The notes under the pieces were generated by a model. The model was not told the origin of the DNA. It did no database searches and saw only the letters and a program-made list of their open reading frames with translations. 16,105 nucleotides of DNA from JBPCOB01 sp051000715 (GTDB taxonomy: Bacteria; Actinomycetota; Actinomycetes; JALYNC01), in contig JBPCOB010000121.1 of assembly GCA_051000715.1 (NCBI GenBank), positions 1 to 16,105 on the forward strand, written 5' to 3'. Both the position numbers and the translations under genes were made by a program. Below, one piece after another: positions 7,956-14,569 of the stretch. Within the stretch, counting starts at the first letter, position 1. Every line of letters starts with the position of its first letter.

Positions 7956-8795
7956 TCAGCCCTCCCCTGCGCGGCAACCCCCGGGGGCACGCTGGGCGCG
8001 GGCGGAGGCGTACAGGCAGACCGCCGCCGCGGCCGCCAGGTTGAGGCTCTCGGCGCGGCCGTGGATCGGCACCCGCACCGCGCGGTCCGCCACCTCCCGC
8101 ACTGCTGTGGGGAGGCCCCAGGCCTCGTTGCCGAGCACCCAGCACGTGGGCCGGGCCAGTCCACCGGTCTCTGCCGGGGAGTCGAGGTCCACCTCGCCGT
8201 CGCCGGCTGCCGCGAGGACCGCGAGGCCGGCGGCCCGAATCGCGGCGATGGCGTCCCCTACCGGCACGCCGACGACGTGGGGCAGGTGGAACAGGCTGCC
8301 CGCCGAGGCGCGGACACACTTGCCGTTGTAGGCATCGACGGAGGCGCTGGTGAACACCACCGCGTCGGCACCCGCGGCATCCGCGGTGCGCAGCACCGTG
8401 CCCGCGTTCCCCGGGTCGCGCACCGAGGCCAGCACAACGACCAACCGCGGCTTGCCGGCCAGCGCCTCGGCCAGCCCGATGTCGCGGAAGCCGGCCACGG
8501 CCACCAGGCCCTGCGGCGTCACCGTGGTGGCCAGGGTGGCGAGCACCTCGGTGCTCACCAGCGTGACCGGTACGCCGGCCGCCACCGCTCGCTCGAGCAC
8601 TCCGGCGTACCGGTCGGCGGCCGCCGGCGTGCAGAACAGCTCGTGCAGCCCGCCCGGCTCCCTTTCCACTGCGCCCAGCGCCTCACGCACCGCCTGCGCC
8701 CCCTCGACGAGGAAGCGGCGGTCGGCTTGCCGGAAGGCCCGCTTGGCCAGCCGGCGAGCTGCCGTGACCTGCGGTGCGCGGCTAGAGGTGAGCAG
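7956..8795 (-). CDS. tsnR: TrmH/SpoU-family 23S rRNA methyltransferase (TsnR-like)
   Basis: A SPOUT-fold, S-adenosylmethionine-dependent 2'-O-ribose methyltransferase, probably acting on 23S rRNA; the exact nucleotide cannot be told from sequence. The N-terminal SpoU substrate-binding domain contains RRFLVEGAQAV. The knot domain shows motif 1 (SVRDPGNAGTVLRTADAAG), motif 2 (VLGNEAWGLP) and motif 3 (VPIHGRAESLNLAAAAAV). The first canonical start is GTG at 8690, but the conserved N-terminus continues upstream in frame as LLTSSRAPQVTAARRLAKRAF. Only CTG (8795) could serve as a start before the rplT stop at 8808. That CTG falls where the M. tuberculosis homologue has its initiator Met, so I use it (279 residues, inferred). 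The gene follows rplT, as is usual in actinobacteria. Confidence 0.93.
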   Translation of the reverse strand: MLTSSRAPQVTAARRLAKRAFRQADRRFLVEGAQAVREALGAVEREPGGLHELFCTPAAADRYAGVLERAVAAGVPVTLVSTEVLATLATTVTPQGLVAVAGFRDIGLAEALAGKPRLVVVLASVRDPGNAGTVLRTADAAGADAVVFTSASVDAYNGKCVRASAGSLFHLPHVVGVPVGDAIAAIRAAGLAVLAAAGDGEVDLDSPAETGGLARPTCWVLGNEAWGLPTAVREVADRAVRVPIHGRAESLNLAAAAAVCLYASARAQRAPGGCRAGEG

Positions 8796-8807
8796 CGGGC
8801 CGGCGGT

Positions 8808-9197
8808 TCAGGCGGCGGTACCGGGCTGCACCTGCGGCTCGGCCGGCAGTGCCGCCCGGGCCAGCTCGACAAGCGCGGTGAACGCGGCCGGGTCGGCGAC
8901 GGCGATGTCGGCGAGGTGCTTGCGGTCGACCTCCAGGCCGGCCGCCTTGAGGCCCTGGATGAAGCGGTTGTAGGTCAGGTCGTTGGCCCGGGCAGCGGCG
9001 TTGATCCGGGTGATCCACAGCGACCGGAAGTCGCCCTTGCGCGCCCGTCGATCCCGGTAGGCGTAGGTCATCGAGTGGAGCATCTGCTCCTTGGCCTTGC
9101 GGTAGAGCCGCGACCGCTGGCCCCGGTAACCGCTGGCGCGCTCCAGGACGACCCGGCGCTTCTTGTGGGCGTTGACCGCCCGCTTGACCCGTGCCAC
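8808..9197 (-). CDS. rplT: Large-subunit ribosomal protein bL20
   Basis: Assembly protein of the 50S subunit that binds 23S rRNA early. The 129 residues open with MARVKRAVNAHKKRRVVLERASGYRG and contain the family blocks LYRKAKEQMLHSMTYAYRDRR and RSLWITRINAAAR, followed by the globular C-terminal half and an Ala/Pro-rich tail. The start is GTG at 9197 with AAGGAG seven nt upstream. It is third in the infC-rpmI-rplT operon, 65 nt after rpmI. Its TGA stop is in frame with the conserved N-terminal extension of tsnR. In other bacteria L20 represses this operon through mRNA structure; the hairpin before rplT would be the place to look. Confidence 0.98.
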   Translation of the reverse strand: MARVKRAVNAHKKRRVVLERASGYRGQRSRLYRKAKEQMLHSMTYAYRDRRARKGDFRSLWITRINAAARANDLTYNRFIQGLKAAGLEVDRKHLADIAVADPAAFTALVELARAALPAEPQVQPGTAA

Positions 9198-9217
9198 GAC
9201 AGTGCTCCTTCAAGAGG

Positions 9218-9244
9218 CGACCGGACACTGCGGCGAACCGGTCG
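9218..9244 (-). other. Hairpin between rpmI and rplT
   Basis: A perfect 7-bp stem (CGACCGG/CCGGTCG) with a 13-nt loop. The loop sequence CAGTG (9226-9230) can alternatively pair with CACTG (9200-9204), enclosing the rplT AAGGAG site (9205-9210). The two folds exclude each other, which would suit translational control of rplT. There is no U-tract, so it is not a classical terminator. Confidence 0.35.
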
Positions 9245-9262
9245 GTACGACGGAAAGGTGGG

Positions 9263-9457
9263 CTACCGGCCGAGCAGCCGCTTGATCCGCTTGGTGTCGG
9301 CGGGAGCCACCTCGACCGTGCCGGCGAGCCGGCGGGTCAGCGTGGAGGGCTTGCGCTCGAACTTGTGCCGGCGGCCGGCCTGCTCGCGGAGGACCTTGCC
9401 GGAACCGGTGATCCGGAACCGCTTGCTGGTCCCGCTGTGGGTCTTGTTCTTGGGCAT
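9263..9457 (-). CDS. rpmI: Large-subunit ribosomal protein bL35
   Basis: A small basic 50S protein of 64 residues, the standard length. It begins MPKNKTHSGTSKRFRITGSGK and ends in the typical KRIKRLLGR, with the expected RRHKFERK segment in the middle. The ATG is at 9457; the nearest purine-rich site, AGGGAG, is about 13 nt upstream, so the ribosome site is weak or widely spaced. It lies 70 nt after infC and 65 nt before rplT, in the conserved infC-rpmI-rplT order. Confidence 0.98.
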   Translation of the reverse strand: MPKNKTHSGTSKRFRITGSGKVLREQAGRRHKFERKPSTLTRRLAGTVEVAPADTKRIKRLLGR

Positions 9458-9482
9458 GGCGGGCGTCGTACTCCCTGGTTGT

Positions 9483-9500
9483 CGGCGGGTCGAGCCGCCG
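9483..9500 (-). other. Hairpin between infC and rpmI
   Basis: A perfect 6-bp GC stem (CGGCGG/CCGCCG) around a 6-nt loop lies in the 70-nt infC-rpmI gap. No run of T follows, so it may be an mRNA stability or attenuation element rather than a terminator. Confidence 0.35.
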
Positions 9501-9527
9501 GGTTCGGTCGGTGGTTGGATGCGCCGG

Positions 9528-10091
9528 TCAGCCCGTCGCCGTGACCGGGGCGGACTGCGCCCGGGCGGCCGGCGCGCGGGCGACCTTGTGCGGCGCCATC
9601 ACCATGATCATGTTCCGGCCGTCCTGCTTCGGGGCCGCCTCAACGAAGCCGAGCTCCGAGACGTCCTCGGCGAGGCGCTGCAGCAACCGGAAGCCCAGCT
9701 CGGGGCGGGACTGCTCCCGCCCGCGGAACATGATGGTGATCTTTACCTTGTCGCCGGCCTTGAGGAACCGTACGACGTGACCCTTCTTGGTCTCGTAGTC
9801 GTGTGGGTCGATCTTCGGACGGAGCTTCATCTCCTTGATGACGGTGTGCACCTGGTTCTTCCGCGCCTCACGCGCCTTCTGGGCAGACTCGTACTTGAAC
9901 TTGCCGTAGTCCATGAGCTTCGCCACCGGCGGGCGCGCCATCGGTGCCACCTCGACCAGGTCGAGGTCGGACTCCTGTGCCAGCCGGAGCGCGTCGCCGA
10001 TGGCGACGATGCCGACCTGCTCTCCGTTGGGACCGACCAGGCGCACCTCGGGGACGCGGATCCGGTCGTTGATGCGGGGTTCGACGCTGAT
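9528..10091 (-). CDS. infC: Translation initiation factor IF-3 (ATC start)
   Basis: Binds the 30S subunit, blocks premature 50S joining and proofreads the start codon and initiator tRNA. Blocks in order: EPRINDRIRVPEVRLVGPNGEQ at the start, the N-domain ending at LMDYGKFKYE, the lysine-rich linker KAREARKNQ, and a C-domain with EMKLRPKIDPHDYETKKGH, GDKVKITIMFRGRE and DGRNMIMVMAPHK, then a short Ala-rich tail. I place the start at ATC 10091 (187 residues) because a strong GAGGAGG site sits 4 nt upstream and the family N-terminus begins there. Longer in-frame starts such as 10202 add unrelated sequence. IF-3 genes classically use a rare AUU/AUC start, by which IF-3 represses its own translation. 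First gene of the infC-rpmI-rplT set. Confidence 0.95.
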   Translation of the reverse strand: MSVEPRINDRIRVPEVRLVGPNGEQVGIVAIGDALRLAQESDLDLVEVAPMARPPVAKLMDYGKFKYESAQKAREARKNQVHTVIKEMKLRPKIDPHDYETKKGHVVRFLKAGDKVKITIMFRGREQSRPELGFRLLQRLAEDVSELGFVEAAPKQDGRNMIMVMAPHKVARAPAARAQSAPVTATG

Positions 10092-10102
10092 GGGGCCTCC
10101 TC
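10089..10102 (-). promoter_or_regulatory. infC ribosome binding site fixing the ATC start
   Basis: GAGGAGG (10096-10102) is followed by CCCC and then ATC AGC GTC GAA, the codons for the conserved IF-3 N-terminus. There is no other start codon at a sensible distance, so this site decides the annotation. The rare start is the basis of IF-3 feedback control in well-studied bacteria. Confidence 0.85.
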
Positions 10103-10274
10103 GTTGGCGTATTTCCGGATGCAACCGCCACGGCCCCCCGGTCGTTCCCGGCCGCAGCCACCAGAGGCGCAGCCGACGGCCGGTCGTCGCTGAGGGTAGC
10201 ACCGCCGCTGCGTGACGGCAGTCACCGTGACCAGCCAGGACGGCACCGATCAGCGGTGATGAGCCCGCCCGGGG

Positions 10275-11138
10275 CTACGGAGCGAATGGCGAAGCTTCCA
10301 GGCCCGCACTGTAGGCCGGGGGGCCCATGGCGCGGGCCTGCCTGCGCTGGTCCGGTGTCAGGACGGCGATGTCCAGGCCGCCGGCCACGAACGGCGCCCC
10401 GGACAACGCCCTTGCCACCCGGCGGACCATGGACACGACCTCGCTGGACTCGATCTCGTCGAAGAGCACGAGCCCCACGGTGAGACCGCTGCCATCGGGT
10501 CCGTCGGCCGGCGCCAGCAGGAACGCCTCGGCCACCAGCCACTCCTGGCTCAAGGCCGCGCAGATCCCCTCGAGAGCCTGGGGATCCGGCGGCACCGCCG
10601 ACGCTACTACGGGCAGGCCGCCAGCCACCGTGCGGGTCGCCAGAGTCGACTCGTCCGATGCCACGACCGGCAGGTAACCGGCGGTGAGGTCCTCGAGCGC
10701 CTGCCCCTCGATCACGAAGCTGACCGGTCCCCCGACGTCCAGCAGCAGCGCCGAGCACCCCTCGGTAAGCACCGCCTGCAGGGCCTCCGACGCCGGCACC
10801 GGCACCGGGCGGGCCTCCTCCCGCCATCGGGCCAGCGCGTCCAGCGAGGTGAATGCCGGCAAGGCGACCCGGCCGTCCCCCCTGATGATCGTCGGCACCG
10901 ACATCTGCGCGTCCTCGGCCGACGCCGGCTCCTGGTCCTGATCCTGCTCCGACGGCTCATCCGCCGGCACCAGCGTGGCGACCACCGGAATCAACAAGCG
11001 GACCTCGAGGAGCGCAGCGTGCACCCGCGCGGCGGTCTCGGACGTGGGGTCGGCCTCCCAGGCGGACAACGCCGCGGCCAGTCGCGGGTCGGCTGCGCCG
11101 ACATCGAGCGGCGCGCCGATGTCGGGCGGTGAACTCAC
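10275..11138 (-). CDS. SseB-family protein of unknown role
   Basis: A soluble 287-residue protein with no signal peptide or membrane segment. The first half (about 15-160) resembles the SseB N-terminal domain: RLLIPVVATLV, an acidic Gln/Glu/Asp-rich insert (60-77), then the hallmark MSVPTIIRGDGRVALPAFTS followed by LDALARW and PVPVPASEAL. The second half (about 170-287) looks like a second alpha/beta domain of the SseB_C type, ending in a short tail. The GTG at 11138 is chosen because GGGGGAGG lies five nt upstream. An alternative ATG at 11210 would overlap the upstream stop as ATGA but has no ribosome site. SseB-like genes upstream of infC recur in actinobacteria; no biochemical function can be stated. 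Confidence 0.85.
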   Translation of the reverse strand: MSSPPDIGAPLDVGAADPRLAAALSAWEADPTSETAARVHAALLEVRLLIPVVATLVPADEPSEQDQDQEPASAEDAQMSVPTIIRGDGRVALPAFTSLDALARWREEARPVPVPASEALQAVLTEGCSALLLDVGGPVSFVIEGQALEDLTAGYLPVVASDESTLATRTVAGGLPVVASAVPPDPQALEGICAALSQEWLVAEAFLLAPADGPDGSGLTVGLVLFDEIESSEVVSMVRRVARALSGAPFVAGGLDIAVLTPDQRRQARAMGPPAYSAGLEASPFAP

Positions 11139-11179
11139 CTGGGCCTCCCCCGGCACGATGGCGCAGGGATAGTAACCGG

Positions 11180-11201
11180 CGCCGGGAGGTGGCACCCGGC
11201 G
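11180..11201 (-). terminator. Hairpin after the rib-operon transporter gene
   Basis: A perfect 7-bp stem (CGCCGGG/CCCGGCG) with an 8-nt loop starts 5 nt after the stop codon of the YdcZ-like gene. It is well placed to end or attenuate the riboflavin transcript. There is no T-tract, as is common in high-GC actinobacteria, so the terminator role is tentative. A possible -10 box for the SseB gene, TACTAT, lies just after it at 11169-11174, but no -35 is evident. Confidence 0.4.
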
Positions 11202-11206
11202 ATGGG

Positions 11207-12142
11207 TCATGCGGAGCGACCGGCGACCGCCACGGCAAGCAGGGTCAGCCCGACCGCGAGCAGGGTCGCCAGCGGCAGCCGCCCCCCGGGGCGGGGCGCA
11301 ACGAGATCAAGCACTACCGCGCCGAGCAGCTGGCCGGTGACGGTGGCGAGCGTGAGGCGTAGGACGCCCAGCGAGCGCACGGTGAACGCCGCGATCGCGA
11401 TGAACGCCGTACCGCCCAGGCCACCGGCGTAGAGCAGCGGGCTGGTCGGCCACTGCGGCGTGGAGATCGAGCCCGCAGACATGGCGGCGAGCGCCGCGAC
11501 GCCCAGGGCCGAGAACCCGACGACGAAGTTCACCAACGCCGCGACCAACGGATCCCCGGTCACCTCGCGGAGCTGGCCGTTGGCCGCTGCCTGGGCAGCA
11601 CCCAGGACGCCGGCGGCCACCAGGAGTGCAAGGAGAACCGGCCGCACGGCGGAGAACCGGCCGGCGCCGCCGAGTGCGACGGCGAGAACCGCGAGCACGG
11701 CGCCGAAGATTCGGGCCGCGGTCAGCCGATGCGCTCCGCCGGGCCCTAGTCCGAACCGGTCCACTACCAGCCCGCCTACCGTCTGCCCGGCCACCAGGCA
11801 GACGCTGACCAGCGCGACCCCGATCAGCGGTACGCCGAGTGCCTGCACGGCGACCACCGATGCGCCACCAAGCCCGCCCAGCCGCCACCACCACCGGCCC
11901 CGGCCGGACAGGACACCGGCGACCGCGCGGCGGCGGGCGGCGGAAGCGGCCACCAGCCCCACCAGCAGGACCAGCCCTACTCCGAAGGACGCCAGCGAGG
12001 TGGGCAGGACGCCCACCCGCTCCTCGAGGGCCCCGTTGACCCGGGCCTGACCGGCCTGCAGGACCCCGCCGGCGACCGTCAGGGCGACGGCCGTGCCCGC
12101 CGGCAGGGCGAGCCGGGACGGGGCGGGGGCAAGCGATCGCAT
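11207..12142 (-). CDS. DMT-superfamily transporter, tandem YdcZ/DUF606 repeats
   Basis: An integral membrane protein of 311 residues with about ten hydrophobic segments and short loops. It is an internal duplication. Copy 1 (about 17-160) contains QARVNGALEERVG, ASFGVGLVLL and WRLGGLGGASVVA then VCLVAGQTVGGLVVD. Copy 2 (about 168-308) repeats these as QAAANGQLREVTGDP, VNFVVGFSALG and LYAGGLGGTAFIA then ATVTGQLLGAVVLD. This is the signature of the YdcZ (DUF606) branch of drug/metabolite transporters, here in fused form. The substrate is not known. The ATG at 12142 lies 9 nt after the ribH stop, so it is probably read from the FMN-riboswitch operon; that suggests, but does not show, movement of a flavin or flavin precursor. 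No clear Shine-Dalgarno is present. Confidence 0.88.
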   Translation of the reverse strand: MRSLAPAPSRLALPAGTAVALTVAGGVLQAGQARVNGALEERVGVLPTSLASFGVGLVLLVGLVAASAARRRAVAGVLSGRGRWWWRLGGLGGASVVAVQALGVPLIGVALVSVCLVAGQTVGGLVVDRFGLGPGGAHRLTAARIFGAVLAVLAVALGGAGRFSAVRPVLLALLVAAGVLGAAQAAANGQLREVTGDPLVAALVNFVVGFSALGVAALAAMSAGSISTPQWPTSPLLYAGGLGGTAFIAIAAFTVRSLGVLRLTLATVTGQLLGAVVLDLVAPRPGGRLPLATLLAVGLTLLAVAVAGRSA

Positions 12143-12151
12143 GCGGCGGCG

Positions 12152-12637
12152 TCAGCCGGTCCGGTCGGCGAGGGCGCGCAGCACGACCGCGGTCGCCACC
12201 GCCGCCTCCGCGGTCTGCCGGCCTTTGTCCTCGCGGGAGCCTGGCAGGCCCGCGCGGTCCCGAGCCTGCGCCTCGTCATCGCAGGTCAATACGCCGAACG
12301 CCACCGGCACGCCGGTGTCCAGCGCCACTCGGGCGCACCCGTCGGTGACCGCCCGGCATACGTAGTCGAAGTGCGGCGTACCGCCGCGGATCACCACAGC
12401 GAGGCAGACCACGGCGTCACAGCCCGCGCCCGCGAGCGCCTGGGCCAGGACGGGGACCTCGAAGGCGCCGGGCGCCGCCACCTCGATCCGGTCCCGCACC
12501 CCCATCCCGGCCAGCGCCGCCCGGGCACCGGCCAGCAGCGCGTCGGTGATCTCGGCATGCCAGCGGGCGGTCACCACGCCGATGCGCAGGTCCTCGGCGC
12601 CGGCCAGCCGGGACCGTGGCGCGCCCTCCCCACTCAC
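12152..12637 (-). CDS. ribH: 6,7-dimethyl-8-ribityllumazine synthase
   Basis: Condenses the 5-amino-6-ribitylaminouracil made via RibD with the 3,4-dihydroxy-2-butanone-4-phosphate made by the RibB domain, giving lumazine, the penultimate riboflavin intermediate. The 161 residues show ARWH (24-27, aromatic stacking residue W26), PGAFEVP (56-62), VVIRGGTPHFDYV with the catalytic His at 89, and GVLTCDDEAQARDRAG (115-130). It usually assembles into pentamers or 60-mer capsids. The start is GTG at 12637 and overlaps the ribBA stop as GTGA, a classic coupled junction. The upstream ribBA tail gives no strong Shine-Dalgarno, so reinitiation is likely. Confidence 0.97.
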   Translation of the reverse strand: MSGEGAPRSRLAGAEDLRIGVVTARWHAEITDALLAGARAALAGMGVRDRIEVAAPGAFEVPVLAQALAGAGCDAVVCLAVVIRGGTPHFDYVCRAVTDGCARVALDTGVPVAFGVLTCDDEAQARDRAGLPGSREDKGRQTAEAAVATAVVLRALADRTG

Positions 12638-13965
12638 GGGGCCGTCTCGACCGGCGGCAGCTCCACCGGTGGTTCCACCGGTACGCGCTCATCGGCGCTG
12701 GCCTCGGTGGCCTCGTCGTCGTACGCCGTCAGGCTGGGCAGGTCGTGGCCCATCCGGTCCCGCTTGGTCCGCAGGTAGCGCAGGTTCTCAGGCGTCGGCG
12801 CGACCGGGAGCGGGACCCGCTCGAGTATCTCCAGGCCGTACCCCTCCAGGCCGGCCCGCTTGGTCGGGTTGTTGGTCAGCAGCCGCATGGTCCGGATGCC
12901 GAGGTCGACCAGGATCTGCGCCCCGGTGCCGTAGTCGCGGGCGTCGGCGGGCAGGCCGAGCTCCAGGTTGGCGTCGACGGTGTCCGAGCCCCGGTCTTGC
13001 AGCTGGTAGGCCTGCAGCTTGTGCAGCAGGCCGATTCCGCGGCCTTCGTGGCCCCGGACGTAGAGCACCACCCCCCGGTCCTCGGCGGCCACCGCGGCCA
13101 GCGCGGCGTCGAGCTGGGGGCCGCAGTCACAGCGCAGCGAGCCGAGGACATCGCCGGTCAGGCACTCCGAGTGCACCCGGACCAGCACGCGCCGGCCGTC
13201 GCCGACCTCGCCCCGGACCAGCGCCACGTGGTCGGTGCCGTCGAGCAGGCTGGTGTAGCCGATCGCCCGGAAGTCGCCGTACCGGGTGGGAATGCGCGCC
13301 TCCGCCACCGGGCGGACCTGCTTCTCGGTCCGCCGCCGGAAGGCGATCAGATCCGCGATGGAGATGAGCGTCAGCCCGTGCTCTGAGGTGAAGACCTCCA
13401 GCTCGTCTAGGCGGGCCATGCCCTCGACGTCCTTCTGGCTCACGATCTCGCACAGCACGCCCGCGGGTCGCAGCCCGGCCAGCCGGCACAGGTCGACGGC
13501 GGCCTCGGTGTGCCCGGGCCGGCGCAGCACGCCGCCCTCCTTGGCCCGCAGCGGCACCACGTGGCCGGGGCGGGTGAAGTCGACCGGAGTCGAGGCCGGG
13601 TCCGCCAACAGCCGCATCGTGCGGGCCCGGTCCGCCGCCGAGATGCCGGTGCCGATCCCTTCCCGAGCGTCCACCGACACGGCGTACGCCGTCCCGCGCT
13701 TGTCCTGGTTGACGTGGTACATCGGCGGCAGCTCGAGCCGGTCGCAGTCGGCCGCTGTCAGCGGCACACAGATGTAGCCGGAGGTGTAACGCACCATGAA
13801 GGCGAGCAGCTCCGGCGTGGCCTTCTCGGCGGCGAAGATCAGGTCGCCCTCGTTCTCCCGGTCCGCGTCGTCGACCACCACCACCGGACGGCCCGCGGCG
13901 AGGTCGGCGACCGCCTCCTCGATGGTGCCGAACCGGTCGTCCGCAGCGGCCAGCGGCGTCGTCAT
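12634..13965 (-). CDS. ribBA: Bifunctional DHBP synthase / GTP cyclohydrolase II
   Basis: Supplies both starting compounds of riboflavin synthesis. The N-terminal RibB domain (about 10-210) makes 3,4-dihydroxy-2-butanone-4-phosphate from ribulose-5-phosphate. It shows DDADRENEGDLIFAAE (32-47), the RPGHVVPLRA...EGGVLRRPGHTEAAVDL core (132-159) and the CEI motif. The C-terminal RibA domain (about 220-410) opens GTP. Its zinc ligands are C268, C279 and C281 in SECLTGDVLGSLRCDCG, followed by RGHEGRGIGLLHKLQAYQLQD and LLTNNPTKRAGLEGYGL. Both active sites look intact. An acidic, Pro-rich tail of about 30 residues follows. The whole protein resembles M. tuberculosis RibA2. The ATG at 13965 overlaps the ribE stop as ATGA. 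Confidence 0.97.
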   Translation of the reverse strand: MTTPLAAADDRFGTIEEAVADLAAGRPVVVVDDADRENEGDLIFAAEKATPELLAFMVRYTSGYICVPLTAADCDRLELPPMYHVNQDKRGTAYAVSVDAREGIGTGISAADRARTMRLLADPASTPVDFTRPGHVVPLRAKEGGVLRRPGHTEAAVDLCRLAGLRPAGVLCEIVSQKDVEGMARLDELEVFTSEHGLTLISIADLIAFRRRTEKQVRPVAEARIPTRYGDFRAIGYTSLLDGTDHVALVRGEVGDGRRVLVRVHSECLTGDVLGSLRCDCGPQLDAALAAVAAEDRGVVLYVRGHEGRGIGLLHKLQAYQLQDRGSDTVDANLELGLPADARDYGTGAQILVDLGIRTMRLLTNNPTKRAGLEGYGLEILERVPLPVAPTPENLRYLRTKRDRMGHDLPSLTAYDDEATEASADERVPVEPPVELPPVETAP

Positions 13966-14567
13966 CGCCGTACCTGGCCGGTGTGGGCGAGCAGCTTCTC
14001 GACGTACTTCGCGAGTACGTCGACCTCGAGGTTGACGGGGTCGCCGGCACCCTTGTGCCCCAGGGTGGTGGCCGCGAGCGTGGTCGGCACCAGGCTGACC
14101 GTGAAGTCGGCGGGGTTGGCCTCGACGACGGTCAGGCTGACGCCGTCCACGGTGATCGAACCCTTCTCGACGACGTAGCGGGCCAGCTCGGGCGGCAGGC
14201 TGACCCGCACCACCTCCCAGTGCTTCGCCGGCACCCGATCCAGGATGACGCCGGTGCCGTCAACGTGCCCCTGCACGAGGTGACCGCCCAGCCGGTCGGC
14301 CAAGGTCACCGGCCGCTCGAGGTTGACCGGCGAGCCCGGCTCCAGCGCCCCGAGGCTGGACCGGGCCAGTGTCTCCGCCATCACGTCGGCGGCGAAGACG
14401 CCCGCCGCGACGCCAACTACGGTGAGGCAGACCCCGTTGACGGCGATGGAGTCCCCGGGAACGGCGTCGGCGGCCACCCGGGGGCCGGTGAAGGTCAGCC
14501 GGGCAGCTTGCTCGAGTCGTTCGACCGCGGCCACCTTCCCCAGCTCCTCGACGATGCCGGTGAACAT
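13962..14567 (-). CDS. ribE: Riboflavin synthase alpha chain
   Basis: Converts two lumazine molecules into riboflavin and one pyrimidine that is recycled. The protein has 201 residues and starts with the diagnostic MFTGIVEELG. It consists of two similar beta-barrel halves, about 1-97 and 98-195, each with a ligand-site motif: GDSIAVNGVCLTVV in the first and GSITVDGVSLTVVEAN in the second. GHLVQGHVDGTG marks the boundary between them. I choose ATG 14567 because GAGGGG lies 8 nt upstream and the family starts at this Met. A GTG two codons earlier (14573) would overlap the ribD stop as GTGA and is the alternative. Also called ribC in some organisms. Confidence 0.97.
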   Translation of the reverse strand: MFTGIVEELGKVAAVERLEQAARLTFTGPRVAADAVPGDSIAVNGVCLTVVGVAAGVFAADVMAETLARSSLGALEPGSPVNLERPVTLADRLGGHLVQGHVDGTGVILDRVPAKHWEVVRVSLPPELARYVVEKGSITVDGVSLTVVEANPADFTVSLVPTTLAATTLGHKGAGDPVNLEVDVLAKYVEKLLAHTGQVRR

Positions 14568-14569
14568 CC

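Noticed and set aside
7902..10193. Plus-strand open frame of 763 codons opposite tsnR, rplT, rpmI and infC
   Set aside because: It covers four clear genes on the other strand and their gaps; its composition is typical of an antisense GC shadow.
10092..10274. Promoter of the infC operon with TACCCT as the -10 box
   Set aside because: A TACCCT is present near 10194-10199, but no acceptable -35 lies 16-19 nt upstream, so I did not list it. A promoter somewhere in this 183-nt gap remains likely.
10275..11210. Start of the SseB-family gene at ATG 11210
   Set aside because: It overlaps the upstream stop as ATGA but lacks a ribosome site and would run through the hairpin at 11180-11201; GTG 11138 has a strong site. 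Kept only as an alternative.
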